DNA from: Xiheicaenibacterium sp046351325 | GTDB taxonomy: Bacteria > Myxococcota_A > Polyangia > Polyangiales > Polyangiaceae | Length of the DNA stretch: 64,000 nucleotides | Assembly: GCA_046351325.1 (NCBI GenBank) | Contig: JAXLYR010000001.1 | Location: forward strand, 620,001 to 684,000 | Direction of reading: 5' to 3' | Part shown: one piece after another, positions 1 through 9,487 of the stretch | Layout of the letters: each line of letters opens with the position of its first letter | How positions within the stretch are numbered: the stretch's first letter is position 1 | Notes under the pieces: model-generated | The model's database searches: none | What the model was told of the DNA's origin: nothing | The model's input: only the letters and a program-made list of their open reading frames with translations | Position numbers and translations under genes: made by a program

Positions 1-241
1 GCGCGGCGATCACCTGGCTCACCGCCATCCCGGGCGCGACCCCGCTCATTCGGCGTGCGAAATCAGCCCTCGTGAAGGTGCGCGGCGCCGCGGAGGAGGA
101 CGGAGCGCTGGCGCTCGAGGTCGGCGCGGACGAGGTGCTCGACGAGGCGGACCGGTCGTTCGTCCCTCCTTGCGGAGAGCTCGCGCACGCCGCGCTCGAG
201 ACGACGACCATCCCCAGAGCCACCACTTCGCGTAGCTGCAT
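1..241 (-). CDS. Lipoprotein N-terminus, cut by the window edge
   Basis: An open frame runs from an ATG at 241 off the left edge (80 codons visible). It begins with a short basic start, a hydrophobic stretch and a lipobox SAAC ending at residue 19, followed by a Ser/Ala/Thr-rich spacer of about 30 residues, the usual layout of an exported lipoprotein in this genome. The last visible residues (RMSGVAPGMAVSQVIAA) resemble the start of a BamE/SmpA-like repeat, in which a GMT-x-x-x-V pattern is common, but too little is visible to assign a family. It is divergent from the carboxypeptidase at 303, leaving about 60 bp between them. Internal starts at 226 or 211 are also possible. The lipoprotein call is fairly firm; the function is unknown. 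Confidence 0.55.
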   Translation of the reverse strand, partial: MQLREVVALGMVVVSSAACASSPQGGTNDRSASSSTSSAPTSSASAPSSSAAPRTFTRADFARRMSGVAPGMAVSQVIAA

Positions 242-302
242 GCAGCGGCACGATAGCGCTAATCGAGCCCTTGTCCGCCCGAGTGTGCTCTACGCTGACG
301 CG

Positions 303-1931
303 ATGACTTCGCCCCTTCGCCGCTTCGGCTTACTCACGTGCGCGCTCTTGGTCCTCGCGAACTGCGGGGACGACTCGACCCAGCCGACCGGCGGCAAAGG
401 CGGCGCGAGCGCCGGGGGTGGTGGCGCGACAGCGGGCGGCGCGGGTGGAGCGGGCGGCGACAGTCCGAGCTGCTGCGGCTGCCTCGCTTGTGACGCCGCG
501 TGGTCTTGCTCGAAGGAGACCTGCCTCGCCGCGGACGGCACCGCCCTCGAGCTCCTACCCGAGGCTGGCTTCTTGGAGCTGCCCGGCGTGGACTATTCGT
601 CTTACCACGGCGCCGGTCAATCCCCGCGACAGCGCGTTTGGTACTCGTTCCAGCCTGCGGAGAGCTCACCCGCCGACAAGCCGCTGCTCTTGTTGTTCAA
701 TGGCATCGCAGGCCCCGCGCTCGGCGTGCTCGCCTTCAACACAGGGCACTATACCTTCGACTCGACGTACACCAATGGCGCCGACTTCGCCGAGAACCCC
801 AGCCGCTGGACCGACTTCGCGAATGTCCTCTACATCGACGAGCCCGGCGCTGGCTATTCGTACAATCTCCCGCGCGCCGACGGCTCCAGTCCGCCGGTCG
901 ACTTCGACGCGTACGCCCAAGCAGGCGACTATCTGCGCATCGTCTTTCGCTTCCTCGCGCGTCACCCCCAGCTCGCGAACGCGCCCATCGTCATCGCCGG
1001 GGAGAGCGGCGGCGGCGTCCGCGGGACCTACATGACCAAGATCATGCTCGATTATACGAGCTTGCTCGGCGGAGACACCTACACCGACGCGGAGCTCTAC
1101 GAGGAGATCGCTGGCTTCTTGCACACGCGCCGGACCGACATCGATCCGGCCGACTGGACCCCCGCCGACATCGTCCAGGTCTTCACCCACCAGATCTTCA
1201 TAGACCCCTATTTCACACATTATCAGTGGGACTATTGGATGACCCTCCAAGGCCCCGAGACGCCCGGCTGTGACCCCGATCCCGACCCTCTCGACTGCAG
1301 CGAGACCCCGGCCGAGGCTCAGGTCGTCTTCGACCACCTCGTCCACGTCGCGACCGATCCCACACTGTTCAGTCAGGTCTTGCGGTGCGACGTCACCAGC
1401 ATCGAGTGGCTCTATGCGTCGGCGCGCACTGGCGCTTACGAGCGCCACGAGTTCGCGAACGGGACGCCGGCCGACCAGACCGCCCTCGTCGCCGTGTTCG
1501 GCGAGCTCGAGCCTCAGGACTCCTATTATGTCTTCAGCCCGAATGACACGCGGTTCACGTGGGATCTCGGGCCTGCCTTCGCCGGATTGGAAGAGAACCA
1601 GGAGCACGGCCTCGTGGCGCTCCGCACCTTCGTCGACGTGCCGACGTTCGTGACGAATGGCCTCTATGACCTGCGCTTCAACGCCAAGTTCATCCCCGAG
1701 GCCCTCGCGGGCTACACCGATGTTCTTTCGGCCTCGGTCCTGAACCCCACCGAGCCACTGGGAGCGGCGCGGCCTGGGCAGTTCGAGCTCACCTACGTCG
1801 CCGGGCTACCCTATTTTGACGGCGGGACCATCATCATCCCCAATCCCGTATACGCGGCGGGGCACTCGGTGAGCCACCACGCGCCGGCCGAGCTCAAAGC
1901 GGACGTGCAGGCGTTCCTCGGCGGGCCTTGA
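303..1931 (+). CDS. Secreted S10 serine carboxypeptidase-like lipoprotein
   Basis: This 542-residue protein has a lipoprotein signal (lipobox LANC, Cys21), then a Gly/Ala-rich spacer and a Cys-rich patch. The rest follows the S10 serine carboxypeptidase plan: a substrate-binding segment with ANVLYIDEPGAGYSY, the nucleophile elbow GESGGG (Ser235), an Asp in NGLYDLRFN (Asp456) and a His in AAGHSVSHHAP (His521). S10 enzymes release C-terminal amino acids from peptides; this one would act outside the cell or anchored to a membrane. The frame is open further upstream to 72, but the ATG at 303 gives the proper signal peptide, so I chose it. The elbow reads GESGGG rather than the usual GESYAG, so substrate preference may differ. 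Confidence 0.85.
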   Translation: MTSPLRRFGLLTCALLVLANCGDDSTQPTGGKGGASAGGGGATAGGAGGAGGDSPSCCGCLACDAAWSCSKETCLAADGTALELLPEAGFLELPGVDYSSYHGAGQSPRQRVWYSFQPAESSPADKPLLLLFNGIAGPALGVLAFNTGHYTFDSTYTNGADFAENPSRWTDFANVLYIDEPGAGYSYNLPRADGSSPPVDFDAYAQAGDYLRIVFRFLARHPQLANAPIVIAGESGGGVRGTYMTKIMLDYTSLLGGDTYTDAELYEEIAGFLHTRRTDIDPADWTPADIVQVFTHQIFIDPYFTHYQWDYWMTLQGPETPGCDPDPDPLDCSETPAEAQVVFDHLVHVATDPTLFSQVLRCDVTSIEWLYASARTGAYERHEFANGTPADQTALVAVFGELEPQDSYYVFSPNDTRFTWDLGPAFAGLEENQEHGLVALRTFVDVPTFVTNGLYDLRFNAKFIPEALAGYTDVLSASVLNPTEPLGAARPGQFELTYVAGLPYFDGGTIIIPNPVYAAGHSVSHHAPAELKADVQAFLGGP

Positions 1932-1932
1932 C

Positions 1933-2970
1933 TCAGGTCGATACCTTCAACATGGCCCGCGCGCGCTCGTCGGTGCGGGCGAGCCGCTCGAGGTGCGGGC
2001 GCGCGAACGCGGCGTGCTTCGCGAACCAGTCGCGAGCCGTCGACTCGAGCGCCTTGACCCCCGAGTAGTGGAGCATGATCGGGATGACGCCCGGCGCCTT
2101 GAACATACCAATATCCTGGAGGAAGCCGGGGGCCTGCTTACCTACCATTCGCAGGCGCTTCGCGTAGTCGTCGAGCAGGTCCGCGCCGGCCAAGTAGACG
2201 AGCCGCGGGTCGGGCGTCCACTCGGACTTCCACTTCGCGACCATGCGCGCCCGCAGGACTTCGAGGTCGTCGACATAATAATACCAATAGAGATATTGCC
2301 AGTGAGACTCGGGCAGGACTCGCCGCGCGCCGTCCGAGCCATTGAGCATCAGATCGAGCCCGCCGAGCACGACGTGCTCGCCGCTCTTCGCATAGCCGGC
2401 CTGCGTCTTTTCACGGACGAGCGCCTCGATCCGCGCGCGGTAGCGCTCCCTCGCCGAGGCAGGCAGCCGCCCGAGCAAGAGGCCCGTCAAATAGGCGATA
2501 TGGCTCGCGGCGTCATTGGACCAGCGCTCCTCGTCGGCGCGCTCGAGGGCGTCGAAGACAGCGTCCAAACAACACTCCGGACCGACCATGGCCTCGAGCA
2601 AGAACAGGCCGACGCGGTGCTGATGAGGTTGCCAGCTGGGCGCCTCGAGCACCCATCGCTGGAGGATACCGCGGGCCTCGTCGGGTCCAATCGGGTCGCT
2701 CGCAGGCTCCTCTTCGCCACCGAGAATTCGGCACACACAAGCCGCTACCTTGCGCGGCCATAGGACGTGATACTTGCCCCAATACGTCGGGGAGAAGGCC
2801 TTGGCCGCGGTCTGAGCGGGCTTCTTGTCGTCTTTGTGGTCGTCGACCAGATACGCGATGTACGGCCACCCGAGCTCGTAGAGTCGATCCTGCGCCTCGG
2901 TGAAGCAGAAGCCTGGGCGGCGCGGAGTGACCTCGACTCCGTCGGATGGGTGCTGGGGCAGCTCGAGCAT
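1933..2970 (-). CDS. Hypothetical protein, 345 aa
   Basis: I do not recognise this protein. It is soluble, with no signal peptide or membrane segment, and is rich in aromatic residues (for example WQYLYWYYYVDD near residue 225). The helical, leucine-rich middle could form an alpha-solenoid, but no repeat is clear. The ATG at 2970 is preceded by GGGAG five bases upstream; an in-frame TTG three codons earlier is less likely. It lies 43 bp downstream of the M23 peptidase gene on the same strand, so the two are probably cotranscribed. It converges with the carboxypeptidase gene, with one base between the stop codons. Confidence 0.7.
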   Translation of the reverse strand: MLELPQHPSDGVEVTPRRPGFCFTEAQDRLYELGWPYIAYLVDDHKDDKKPAQTAAKAFSPTYWGKYHVLWPRKVAACVCRILGGEEEPASDPIGPDEARGILQRWVLEAPSWQPHQHRVGLFLLEAMVGPECCLDAVFDALERADEERWSNDAASHIAYLTGLLLGRLPASARERYRARIEALVREKTQAGYAKSGEHVVLGGLDLMLNGSDGARRVLPESHWQYLYWYYYVDDLEVLRARMVAKWKSEWTPDPRLVYLAGADLLDDYAKRLRMVGKQAPGFLQDIGMFKAPGVIPIMLHYSGVKALESTARDWFAKHAAFARPHLERLARTDERARAMLKVST

Positions 2971-3013
2971 CGCTCCCAAGTACGGTCCAGTCGCCGCGGC
3001 CCTCCCCTCGCTG

Positions 3014-3775
3014 TCAGACCTCGTCCGCGAGGACCACGCCGTCGAAGGTGTCTATCGAGAAGGGCAGGTCCAAATGTGGAGCGCGTGCCCGCACAGTCCT
3101 GGCGAGGGGTCGCGTGGAGCCGAATCGGCCGGGGAAATACGAGCGCTCCATGAACAGGCTGCCCGCGCGCACCATTGGGTCCTTGCGACTGTCGAGCCGC
3201 GCGCGGGTCTCCGGATCCAAACATCCGGCGAGGACCTCCTCGACGGCTTCGTGATCCCAATCGGTCGACTCGGGGTTCGCGTCGACGCTGCGGTCGAACG
3301 TCGCCGGATCGTAAGGAACGGGCGAGCCGCCGCGAAACAGCGAGGCCGCGCCGTGGTGCGGGAACGGGTCGACATAATCCTCACCCAACCAGACATTGAA
3401 GTGCACGTGAGGCGCGAGCCAAGGAAAGGCGACGAAGCCATCCAGTCCGCTCATCCCCGAGAGCGCGAACATCTCTCCTCGGCGCAGGACCGCCCCCTCC
3501 TCGACCAGCACGCGACTGAGGTGCGCGTGGCCCGTGAGGAGCGCGCTGCCGTGATCGAGAACGACCTTGAGTCCGCCGCGGTGAAACTCAGTCGAGATGC
3601 GGACGACGCGAGCAGGCGCCGGCGCGAGCACTGGAGTCCCCGGCGGAATGGCGAAGTCCGTACCGTTGTGGCTGTCGTAGGTGAGGCCTCGCCCGCGATA
3701 GTCCTCGACCTGGGTGCGCGCACGCTCCAACGCGCTCGATCGGGGTCTGCTTGTGACGTCATTGGTGATGACCAC
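3014..3775 (-). CDS. M23 (LytM-type) metallopeptidase
   Basis: The 253-residue product carries the zinc site of M23 peptidases: His36 and Asp40 in HNGTDF, a conserved His in TGHAHLS (residues 83-85) and the HxH pair His123/His125 in APHVHFNVW. M23 enzymes cut peptidoglycan cross-bridges or glycine-rich peptides. The GTG at 3775 is the first usable start, but the frame stays open further upstream without an ATG, and no signal peptide is visible from this start. The true N-terminus may therefore lie upstream, or the enzyme may not use Sec export. A C-terminal extension of about 110 residues has no recognised domain. The unknown gene at 1933-2970 follows it. Confidence 0.8.
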   Translation of the reverse strand: MVITNDVTSRPRSSALERARTQVEDYRGRGLTYDSHNGTDFAIPPGTPVLAPAPARVVRISTEFHRGGLKVVLDHGSALLTGHAHLSRVLVEEGAVLRRGEMFALSGMSGLDGFVAFPWLAPHVHFNVWLGEDYVDPFPHHGAASLFRGGSPVPYDPATFDRSVDANPESTDWDHEAVEEVLAGCLDPETRARLDSRKDPMVRAGSLFMERSYFPGRFGSTRPLARTVRARAPHLDLPFSIDTFDGVVLADEV

Positions 3776-4147
3776 CTTGCGCGCGACCGGCAGCTCACCT
3801 GCGCCAGAGCGGCAGCGAGAAGCGCGGCATCAAGAGGCGAAGGCTATCGGCCCGGTGAGTGCGCTGCGGCAGGTGGTCGCGCGACGGGGCGGCTCATCAC
3901 CGAAGAGCGCCGCGCGCGCGTCCTTCAACGCTCGCGAACCGGCGATAGACCGAGGGCCTCGACCTGAGAGACGCGATGGGCGTCCCGAGCTCAGCCAGTC
4001 GGTTCGCGCCGACGGCGAGCGACAGCGGCCTCGATCGAGACCTTCTCGATGCGTCGTCCTGCAACGCCGATCGCGCGGGTCTTGTCGCCCCTACGGTCGT
4101 CGCGGTCTTCAGGAGAGGACCGAGGAGACGACATCGTTTCGCCGCCC
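3776..4147. other. Divergent intergenic region between M23 gene and porin gene
   Basis: About 370 bp lie between the M23 start and the presumed porin start. A plus-strand frame is open right through it in the porin frame, but its translation is Arg/Ser-rich and lacks protein-like features, so I treat it as non-coding leader. I see no convincing -35/-10 pair, terminator or repeat. Confidence 0.4.
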
Positions 4148-5387
4148 ATGCTCCGTCTTGCTGTTGCTGATCGTCGGGGCGAGCCTCCCAGCGCGCGTCG
4201 CGGCCGCCGACGACCAACCCTCGCTGGAGGAGCGCGTGAAGGCGCTCGAGGAGGAGCTCGCGCGACGACCCATTGCGCCGCCCGCGCCGCCTGCCAGCCG
4301 ACCTGCCGAAGCCGTCTTCACCGTCGGCGCGTACGTCGAGACGTTCTATCAATGGAACTTCAACGAGCCGTCGAACGGCATCACCAACTATCGCGGGTTC
4401 GACAATCGCCACAACACCTTCACGCTGTCGAACGTGGCCCTCGACGCACACGGCTCTTACGCCGGCGCCGAGGCGCGGGTAACCCTCCAATTCGGCCACA
4501 CCCCCGACACCTATTATCTGGCGGAGCCGACAGTCCCCGGGTCGTCCGGCGCCGACGCCTCCGACAAAGACCTCTGGAAGTACCTGCAACAGGCCTACGC
4601 CGGTTACACCATCCCGTGGCTCGGTGGGCTCACCGTCCAAGGAGGGATCTTCCTCTCGCCCGTCGGCCCGGAGTCGATAGCCGTCAAAGACGACTGGAAC
4701 ATCTCCCGCTCGAACCTCTTCTTCGGCCTACCGTTCTATCACGCGGGCATCCACGCTGCGCTGGCGGTCGACTCACACTGGACGGTAGGGCTCGGGCTCG
4801 TGAACGGCTGGAACACCGTCGTCGACAACAACCCCGAGAAGTCGTTCCACGCGCGTGTGACCTACGCCGCGGACTCGAAGTTCAGCTGGACGCTGCTGTA
4901 CCTCGGCGGCATCGAGCGACCGGATGGCGCCCCCGAGGGTGACCCGTGGCGGAGCCTCTTCGACACACACATCGAATGGAAGGCGACCGATTGGCTGGAG
5001 CTCAACCCTCACTTCGACGCCGGCTTCGAGCCTACGGACTTCGGTGTAAGCTATTGGGTGGCCGGCGCGCTCTCGGCGCGGTTCAAGCTGACCGATTGGC
5101 TCTTCGCCGCGGTGCGCGCGGACGCCTTCTACGAATATGCGGCAGCGGACACGACGGGTGAGGCCTCGCGGATCTTCTGGCCTGTAGACTGGGTGACCTC
5201 GGGCACCCTCACCCTCGAGGCGCGGCTCCTCGACCACGCGTCCTTTCGGCTCGAGTATCGCCATGACCACGCCGCGGGAGACATGTTCTTCAGCGGTGAC
5301 GTCACTGGCGACGGGATGACGAACGCCTTCGTTCCCAACGCGCGCAGGCAGGACACGCTCACGGCGGGCGCGGTCGCCTGGTTCTGA
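4148..5387 (+). CDS. BBP2/OmpL-like outer-membrane porin, leader apparently frameshifted
   Basis: The mature part (about 390 residues) is a predicted beta-barrel. After a short coiled-coil-like segment (SLEERVKALEEELARR) come alternating aromatic/hydrophobic strands starting GAYVETFYQWN and ending in TAGAVAWF with a terminal Phe, as in porins. The pattern fits the BBP2 (OmpL-like) family. The start is a problem. In the barrel frame there is no ATG at the signal peptide, only a TTG at 4158 giving a leader without positive charge. The ATG at 4148 is in another frame. Removing one C at 4157 would join them into a textbook leader (MLR-LLLLIVGASLPARVAA). Either the sequence has a one-base error or the gene is damaged. 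It sits just upstream of kdp, but a link to potassium is not shown. Confidence 0.75.
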
Positions 5388-5467
5388 GCTTTACACCATC
5401 TTGATCCGTTCGACGCTGGGCTTGATGCGCAGGCTACGTCGGGCGGTCTATACCCCATTCTGGTCCC

Positions 5468-5548
5468 ATGGACGCCCTCTACATCGGCATTCTCATCGTC
5501 TTTTTCGGGCTGACGGTCGGCTTCGTAAAGCTGGCCGAGCGAGTGTGA
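5468..5548 (+). CDS. Small membrane protein upstream of kdpF
   Basis: A 26-residue frame (MDALYIGILIVFFGLTVGFV then KLAERV) consists of one hydrophobic helix with a basic end. It sits 8 bp before kdpF. Small single-helix proteins of this type (pattern LY-hydrophobic-FF-LT-G-KLCERL) occur ahead of kdpF in many proteobacterial kdp operons and are usually left unannotated. Position and composition support a real gene. Its role is unknown; it could be an accessory subunit of the KdpFABC pump or a leader peptide. Confidence 0.65.
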   Translation: MDALYIGILIVFFGLTVGFVKLAERV

Positions 5549-5556
5549 GGCTCACG

Positions 5557-5649
5557 ATGACCACGTTGGTCTACGTCGCGGCGGTCCTCTCTGGATTGCT
5601 GCTCGCATATTTGTTCTTGGCTCTCCTCATCCCCGAGAAGCTGTCATGA
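5557..5649 (+). CDS. kdpF: KdpF, small subunit of potassium-transporting ATPase
   Basis: This 30-residue protein is one transmembrane helix (residues about 4-24) followed by a short IPEKLS tail, matching the size and shape of KdpF, the peptide that stabilises the KdpFABC pump in the inner membrane. It overlaps the kdpA start by four bases (ATGA), which indicates translational coupling. Confidence 0.88.
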   Translation: MTTLVYVAAVLSGLLLAYLFLALLIPEKLS

Positions 5650-7397
5650 ATGGTCACTCCATCGCGACCATCGTCTTCTACTTCGGGTTGCTCACGCTCT
5701 GCGGGGTGCCGCTCGGGCGATATATGGCGCGGGTCTACGAGGGCCAGGCGGGGTTCGTCGGCCGCGTGCTCGGCCCCGTCGAGCGGCTCTTTTACCGAGC
5801 GGCCGGCGTGCGCGACGACGACGACATGAGCTGGAAGGCCTATACCTTCGCCGTCCTCGCGTTCAACCTCGCAGGCGCGCTCGTCGTCTATCTCATCCAG
5901 CGGGCCCAGGCCGCGTTGCCGCTCAACCCCGACGGCCTGGGCGCGGTGACGCCCGAGGTCGCCTTCAACACCGCCGCGAGCTTCGCCTCGAACACCAACT
6001 GGCAGGCTTACGGCGGTGAAAGCACGATGAGCTATTTCACCCAGATGGTGGCCCTCACCGTGCAGAACTTCGTGTCGGCGGCGACGGGTATGGCCGTCGC
6101 CGTGGCGCTCGTGCGCGGCTTCACCCGGAGAGAGGCCAAGGGCATAGGCAACTTCTGGGTCGATTTGACCCGCGGCACGCTCTACGTGCTTTTGCCGCTG
6201 TCCGTCCTCCTCGCGATTGTCCTCGTCTCACAGGGCGTGGTGCAGACCTTCCACGGGCACGCGACCGCCACTCTCGTCCAGTCGACCGTCGACGCCGACA
6301 ACAACACCGTTCGAGAGCAGGCGCTCTCCGTCGGCCCAGCGGCCTCGCAGATCGCGATCAAGCAGCTAGGGACGAACGGCGGCGGCTTCTTCAACGTCAA
6401 CTCGGCGCACCCCTTCGAGAACCCGAACATCTTCTCGAACCTCCTCGAGGTGTTCTCGATCCTCGTCATCTCGGGTGCCTTCTGTTTCACCTTCGGCGCG
6501 ATGGTCAAAGACAAGCGCCAGGGCTGGGCCATCTACGCCGCCATGCTCGCGATCCTCCTACCGCTCGTGGTGCTTTGTACGGCGAGTGAACAGGCAGGTA
6601 ACCCGGCGCTCGGCCATTTGGGCGTCGACCAGACCGCTCAGGTTCTGCAAGCCGGCGGCAATATGGAGGGTAAGGAGGTCCGCTACGGCATCGCCGACTC
6701 GACCCTCTGGGCGAGCGTCACCACCGCCGCGTCCAACGGCTCGGTCAACTCGATGCACGACAGCTATACGCCCCTCGGCGGGCTCGTCCCGATCTTCCTG
6801 ATCGACCTCGGTGAGATCATCTTCGGCGGCGTCGGGTCAGGCCTCTATGGCATGTTGCTCTACGCCATTGTCGCGGTGTTCATCGCGGGCCTGATGGTCG
6901 GCCGGACGCCGGAGTATCTCGGCAAGAAGATCGAGGCCAAGGAGATGAAGATGGCGAGCCTCGGCATCCTGTTGCCCGCGGCCTCGGTCCTCGTGCTCAC
7001 CGCGATCGCCTGTATGGGTGATTGGGGTGTAGGGAGCCCGCCGCTCGCGAACCCCGGCGCGCACGGCTTCAGCGAGGTGCTCTATGCGTTCTCCTCACAG
7101 AGCAACAACAACGGCTCGGCCTTCGCGGGGCTCACGGCGAGCGGCACCTTCTACGCGACAGCGGGCGGCCTCGCGATGCTCATCGGTCGCTATTGGGTCA
7201 TCGTGCCCACGCTCGCGATCGCGGGCTCCCTCGCTTCGAAGAAGGCCATCCCGCAGAGCCCCGGCACGCTGCCGACGCACACGCCGCTCTTCGTGACGCT
7301 GCTCTCTGGGACAATCGTCTTGGTGGGCGCGCTGACGTTCATTCCAGCGCTCGCGCTCGGCCCCATCGTCGAGCACCTGCAAATGGTGGGTGGCTGA
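5646..7397 (+). CDS. kdpA: KdpA, potassium-binding channel-like subunit
   Basis: The 583-residue polytopic protein is the K+-selective subunit of the KdpFABC P-type ATPase. Four filter-type loops of the family are visible: SFASNTNWQAYGGE, QLGTNGGGFFNVNSAHPFEN, TAASNGSVNSM and SSQSNNNGSAFAG. Length and order match the family (about 560-590). It takes up K+ at micromolar concentrations and passes it to KdpB. The start overlaps kdpF, and the stop lies two bases before the kdpB ATG. Confidence 0.97.
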   Translation: MNGHSIATIVFYFGLLTLCGVPLGRYMARVYEGQAGFVGRVLGPVERLFYRAAGVRDDDDMSWKAYTFAVLAFNLAGALVVYLIQRAQAALPLNPDGLGAVTPEVAFNTAASFASNTNWQAYGGESTMSYFTQMVALTVQNFVSAATGMAVAVALVRGFTRREAKGIGNFWVDLTRGTLYVLLPLSVLLAIVLVSQGVVQTFHGHATATLVQSTVDADNNTVREQALSVGPAASQIAIKQLGTNGGGFFNVNSAHPFENPNIFSNLLEVFSILVISGAFCFTFGAMVKDKRQGWAIYAAMLAILLPLVVLCTASEQAGNPALGHLGVDQTAQVLQAGGNMEGKEVRYGIADSTLWASVTTAASNGSVNSMHDSYTPLGGLVPIFLIDLGEIIFGGVGSGLYGMLLYAIVAVFIAGLMVGRTPEYLGKKIEAKEMKMASLGILLPAASVLVLTAIACMGDWGVGSPPLANPGAHGFSEVLYAFSSQSNNNGSAFAGLTASGTFYATAGGLAMLIGRYWVIVPTLAIAGSLASKKAIPQSPGTLPTHTPLFVTLLSGTIVLVGALTFIPALALGPIVEHLQMVGG

Positions 7398-7399
7398 TC

Positions 7400-9484
7400 A
7401 TGTCCAACATACAATCCACCTCGGTCGGGCGCCCCCTCTTCGACCCCGCGATCGTCCGCGTGGCGGCGGTCGACGCCGTCAAGAAGCTCGACCCGCGCAA
7501 GATGGTGCGGAACCCCGTGATGTTCGTCGTCGAGATCGGCAGCGCGTTCACGCTGCTGCTCGCGATCCACGCGGCTGCGACGGGGCGCGGGGAGATGTCC
7601 GCGGGCTTCATCTTCGCGGTGTCGGCCTGGCTATGGTTTACAGTCCTGTTCGCGAACTTCGCGGAGGCCATGGCCGAGGGCCGCGGCAAAGCTCAAGCCG
7701 ACAGCCTGCGCAAGGCGCGACAGGACGTCACCGCCAAGCGCCTCGACGGTCCGACCCGAGACGCCGCGCAGGCGCCGACCCCCTCCTCCCGACTGAGAAA
7801 GGGCGACTTCGTCCTCGTCGAGGCAGGTGATCTGATCCCTGGTGACGGCGACATCCTCGAGGGCGTCGCGTCCGTGGACGAGAGCGCGATCACCGGCGAG
7901 AGCGCCCCCGTGATCCGCGAGAGCGGCGGGGATCGCAGCGCGGTCACTGGCGGCACGCGCGTCCTCTCCGATTGGATTGTCATCCAGATAAGCACCAATC
8001 CTGGCGAGACCTTCCTCGACCGAATGATCGCCATGGTCGAGGGCGCCAAGCGCAAGAAGACCCCGAACGAGATCGCCCTCGACATCCTCCTCGCGGCCCT
8101 CACCATCGTGTTTCTCCTCGCGACGGTGACGCTCCTGCCCTACTCCAAATATGCGGTAGCGGCGAGCGGCGCCGGCCAGGTCGTCCCGATGACCGTCCTC
8201 GTCGCGCTCCTCGTATGCCTCATTCCGACCACCATCGGCGGCCTGCTCTCGGCCATCGGCATCGCCGGAATGGACCGTATGATCCAAGCGAACGTCATCG
8301 CGACGTCGGGCCGTGCGGTCGAGGCCGCGGGCGACGTCGACGTGCTGCTCCTCGACAAGACGGGCACGATCACGCTCGGCAATCGCCAAGCGACGGAGTT
8401 CATCGCAGCGGGCGGCGTCCGAGAGGCCGAGCTCGCCGACGCCGCGCAGCTCTCGAGCCTCGCCGACGAGACGCCGGAGGGTCGCAGCGTCGTCGTCCTC
8501 GCGAAGGAGAAATACGGCATTCGCGGCCGAGACATCCACGAGCTCGGCGCGACCTTCGTCCCGTTTACAGCACAGTCACGGATGAGCGGCGTGGACCTCG
8601 GCGAGCGCAAGATCCGCAAGGGCGCGTTCGACGCGATCGAGCGCTTCGTCACCGAGCTCGGCGGCTCCGTCAAACCCGAGGTCCGCCACGTCGTGGAGGA
8701 GGTCGCGAAGCAGGGCGCGACGCCGCTCCTCGTAGCGGAGGACGCGCGCGTCCTCGGCGTCGTCCGATTGAAGGACATCGTCAAAGGCGGCATCAAGGAG
8801 AAGTTCGTCGAGCTCCGCCGAATGGGCATCCGGACGGTGATGATCACCGGCGACAACCCGCTCACCGCCGCGGCGATCGCCGCCGAGGCTGGCGTGGACG
8901 ACTTCATGGCCGAGGCTACCCCGGAGCAGAAGCTCGCTCGCATACGTGACTATCAAGCGAAGGGGCACCTCGTCGCGATGACGGGCGACGGCACCAACGA
9001 CGCCCCGGCGCTCGCGCAAGCCGACGTCGCGGTCGCGATGAACACGGGCACCCAAGCCGCCAAAGAGGCCGGCAACATGGTGGACCTCGACTCCAATCCG
9101 ACCAAGCTCATCCAGATCGTCGAGATTGGCAAACAGCTCCTCATGACGCGGGGCGCGCTCACGACCTTCAGCATCGCCAACGACGTCGCAAAGTACTTTG
9201 CGATCATCCCCGCGGCCTTCGGCGGGACGTATCCGGTCCTCGAGCGCCTCAACGTGATGCGCCTCGGCTCGGCGAAGAGCGCGATCTTGGCGGCGGTCAT
9301 CTTCAACGCGCTGATCATCCTGGCGCTCATTCCGCTCGCCCTACGTGGCATTGCCTATCGGCCGGCGCCGGCGCCCGACGTCCTCCGACGCAATATCTTG
9401 ATCTACGGGCTCGGCGGCGTCGTCCTGCCGTTCCCCTTCATCAAGCTCATCGATCTGTTCCTCACGACTCTCCACCTGGTCTGA
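7400..9484 (+). CDS. kdpB: KdpB, P-type ATPase subunit
   Basis: The 694-residue protein is the ATP-hydrolysing subunit. It shows the actuator TGES motif (SAITGESAP), the phosphorylation motif DKTGT (Asp319), a nucleotide-binding domain with KGAFDAIERF, and the hinge TGDGTNDAPAL, followed by the last membrane helices. I chose the ATG at 7400 because the upstream extension of the frame lies inside kdpA. Coupled spacing to kdpA (2 bp) and kdpC (3 bp) shows a single operon. Confidence 0.97.
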   Translation: MSNIQSTSVGRPLFDPAIVRVAAVDAVKKLDPRKMVRNPVMFVVEIGSAFTLLLAIHAAATGRGEMSAGFIFAVSAWLWFTVLFANFAEAMAEGRGKAQADSLRKARQDVTAKRLDGPTRDAAQAPTPSSRLRKGDFVLVEAGDLIPGDGDILEGVASVDESAITGESAPVIRESGGDRSAVTGGTRVLSDWIVIQISTNPGETFLDRMIAMVEGAKRKKTPNEIALDILLAALTIVFLLATVTLLPYSKYAVAASGAGQVVPMTVLVALLVCLIPTTIGGLLSAIGIAGMDRMIQANVIATSGRAVEAAGDVDVLLLDKTGTITLGNRQATEFIAAGGVREAELADAAQLSSLADETPEGRSVVVLAKEKYGIRGRDIHELGATFVPFTAQSRMSGVDLGERKIRKGAFDAIERFVTELGGSVKPEVRHVVEEVAKQGATPLLVAEDARVLGVVRLKDIVKGGIKEKFVELRRMGIRTVMITGDNPLTAAAIAAEAGVDDFMAEATPEQKLARIRDYQAKGHLVAMTGDGTNDAPALAQADVAVAMNTGTQAAKEAGNMVDLDSNPTKLIQIVEIGKQLLMTRGALTTFSIANDVAKYFAIIPAAFGGTYPVLERLNVMRLGSAKSAILAAVIFNALIILALIPLALRGIAYRPAPAPDVLRRNILIYGLGGVVLPFPFIKLIDLFLTTLHLV

Positions 9485-9487
9485 CCC

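Noticed and set aside
63..251. Minus-strand 62-residue frame at the left edge
   Set aside because: Its translation is Arg-rich and has no signal. The neighbouring minus frame (1-241) has a clear lipoprotein start, so I annotated that one instead.
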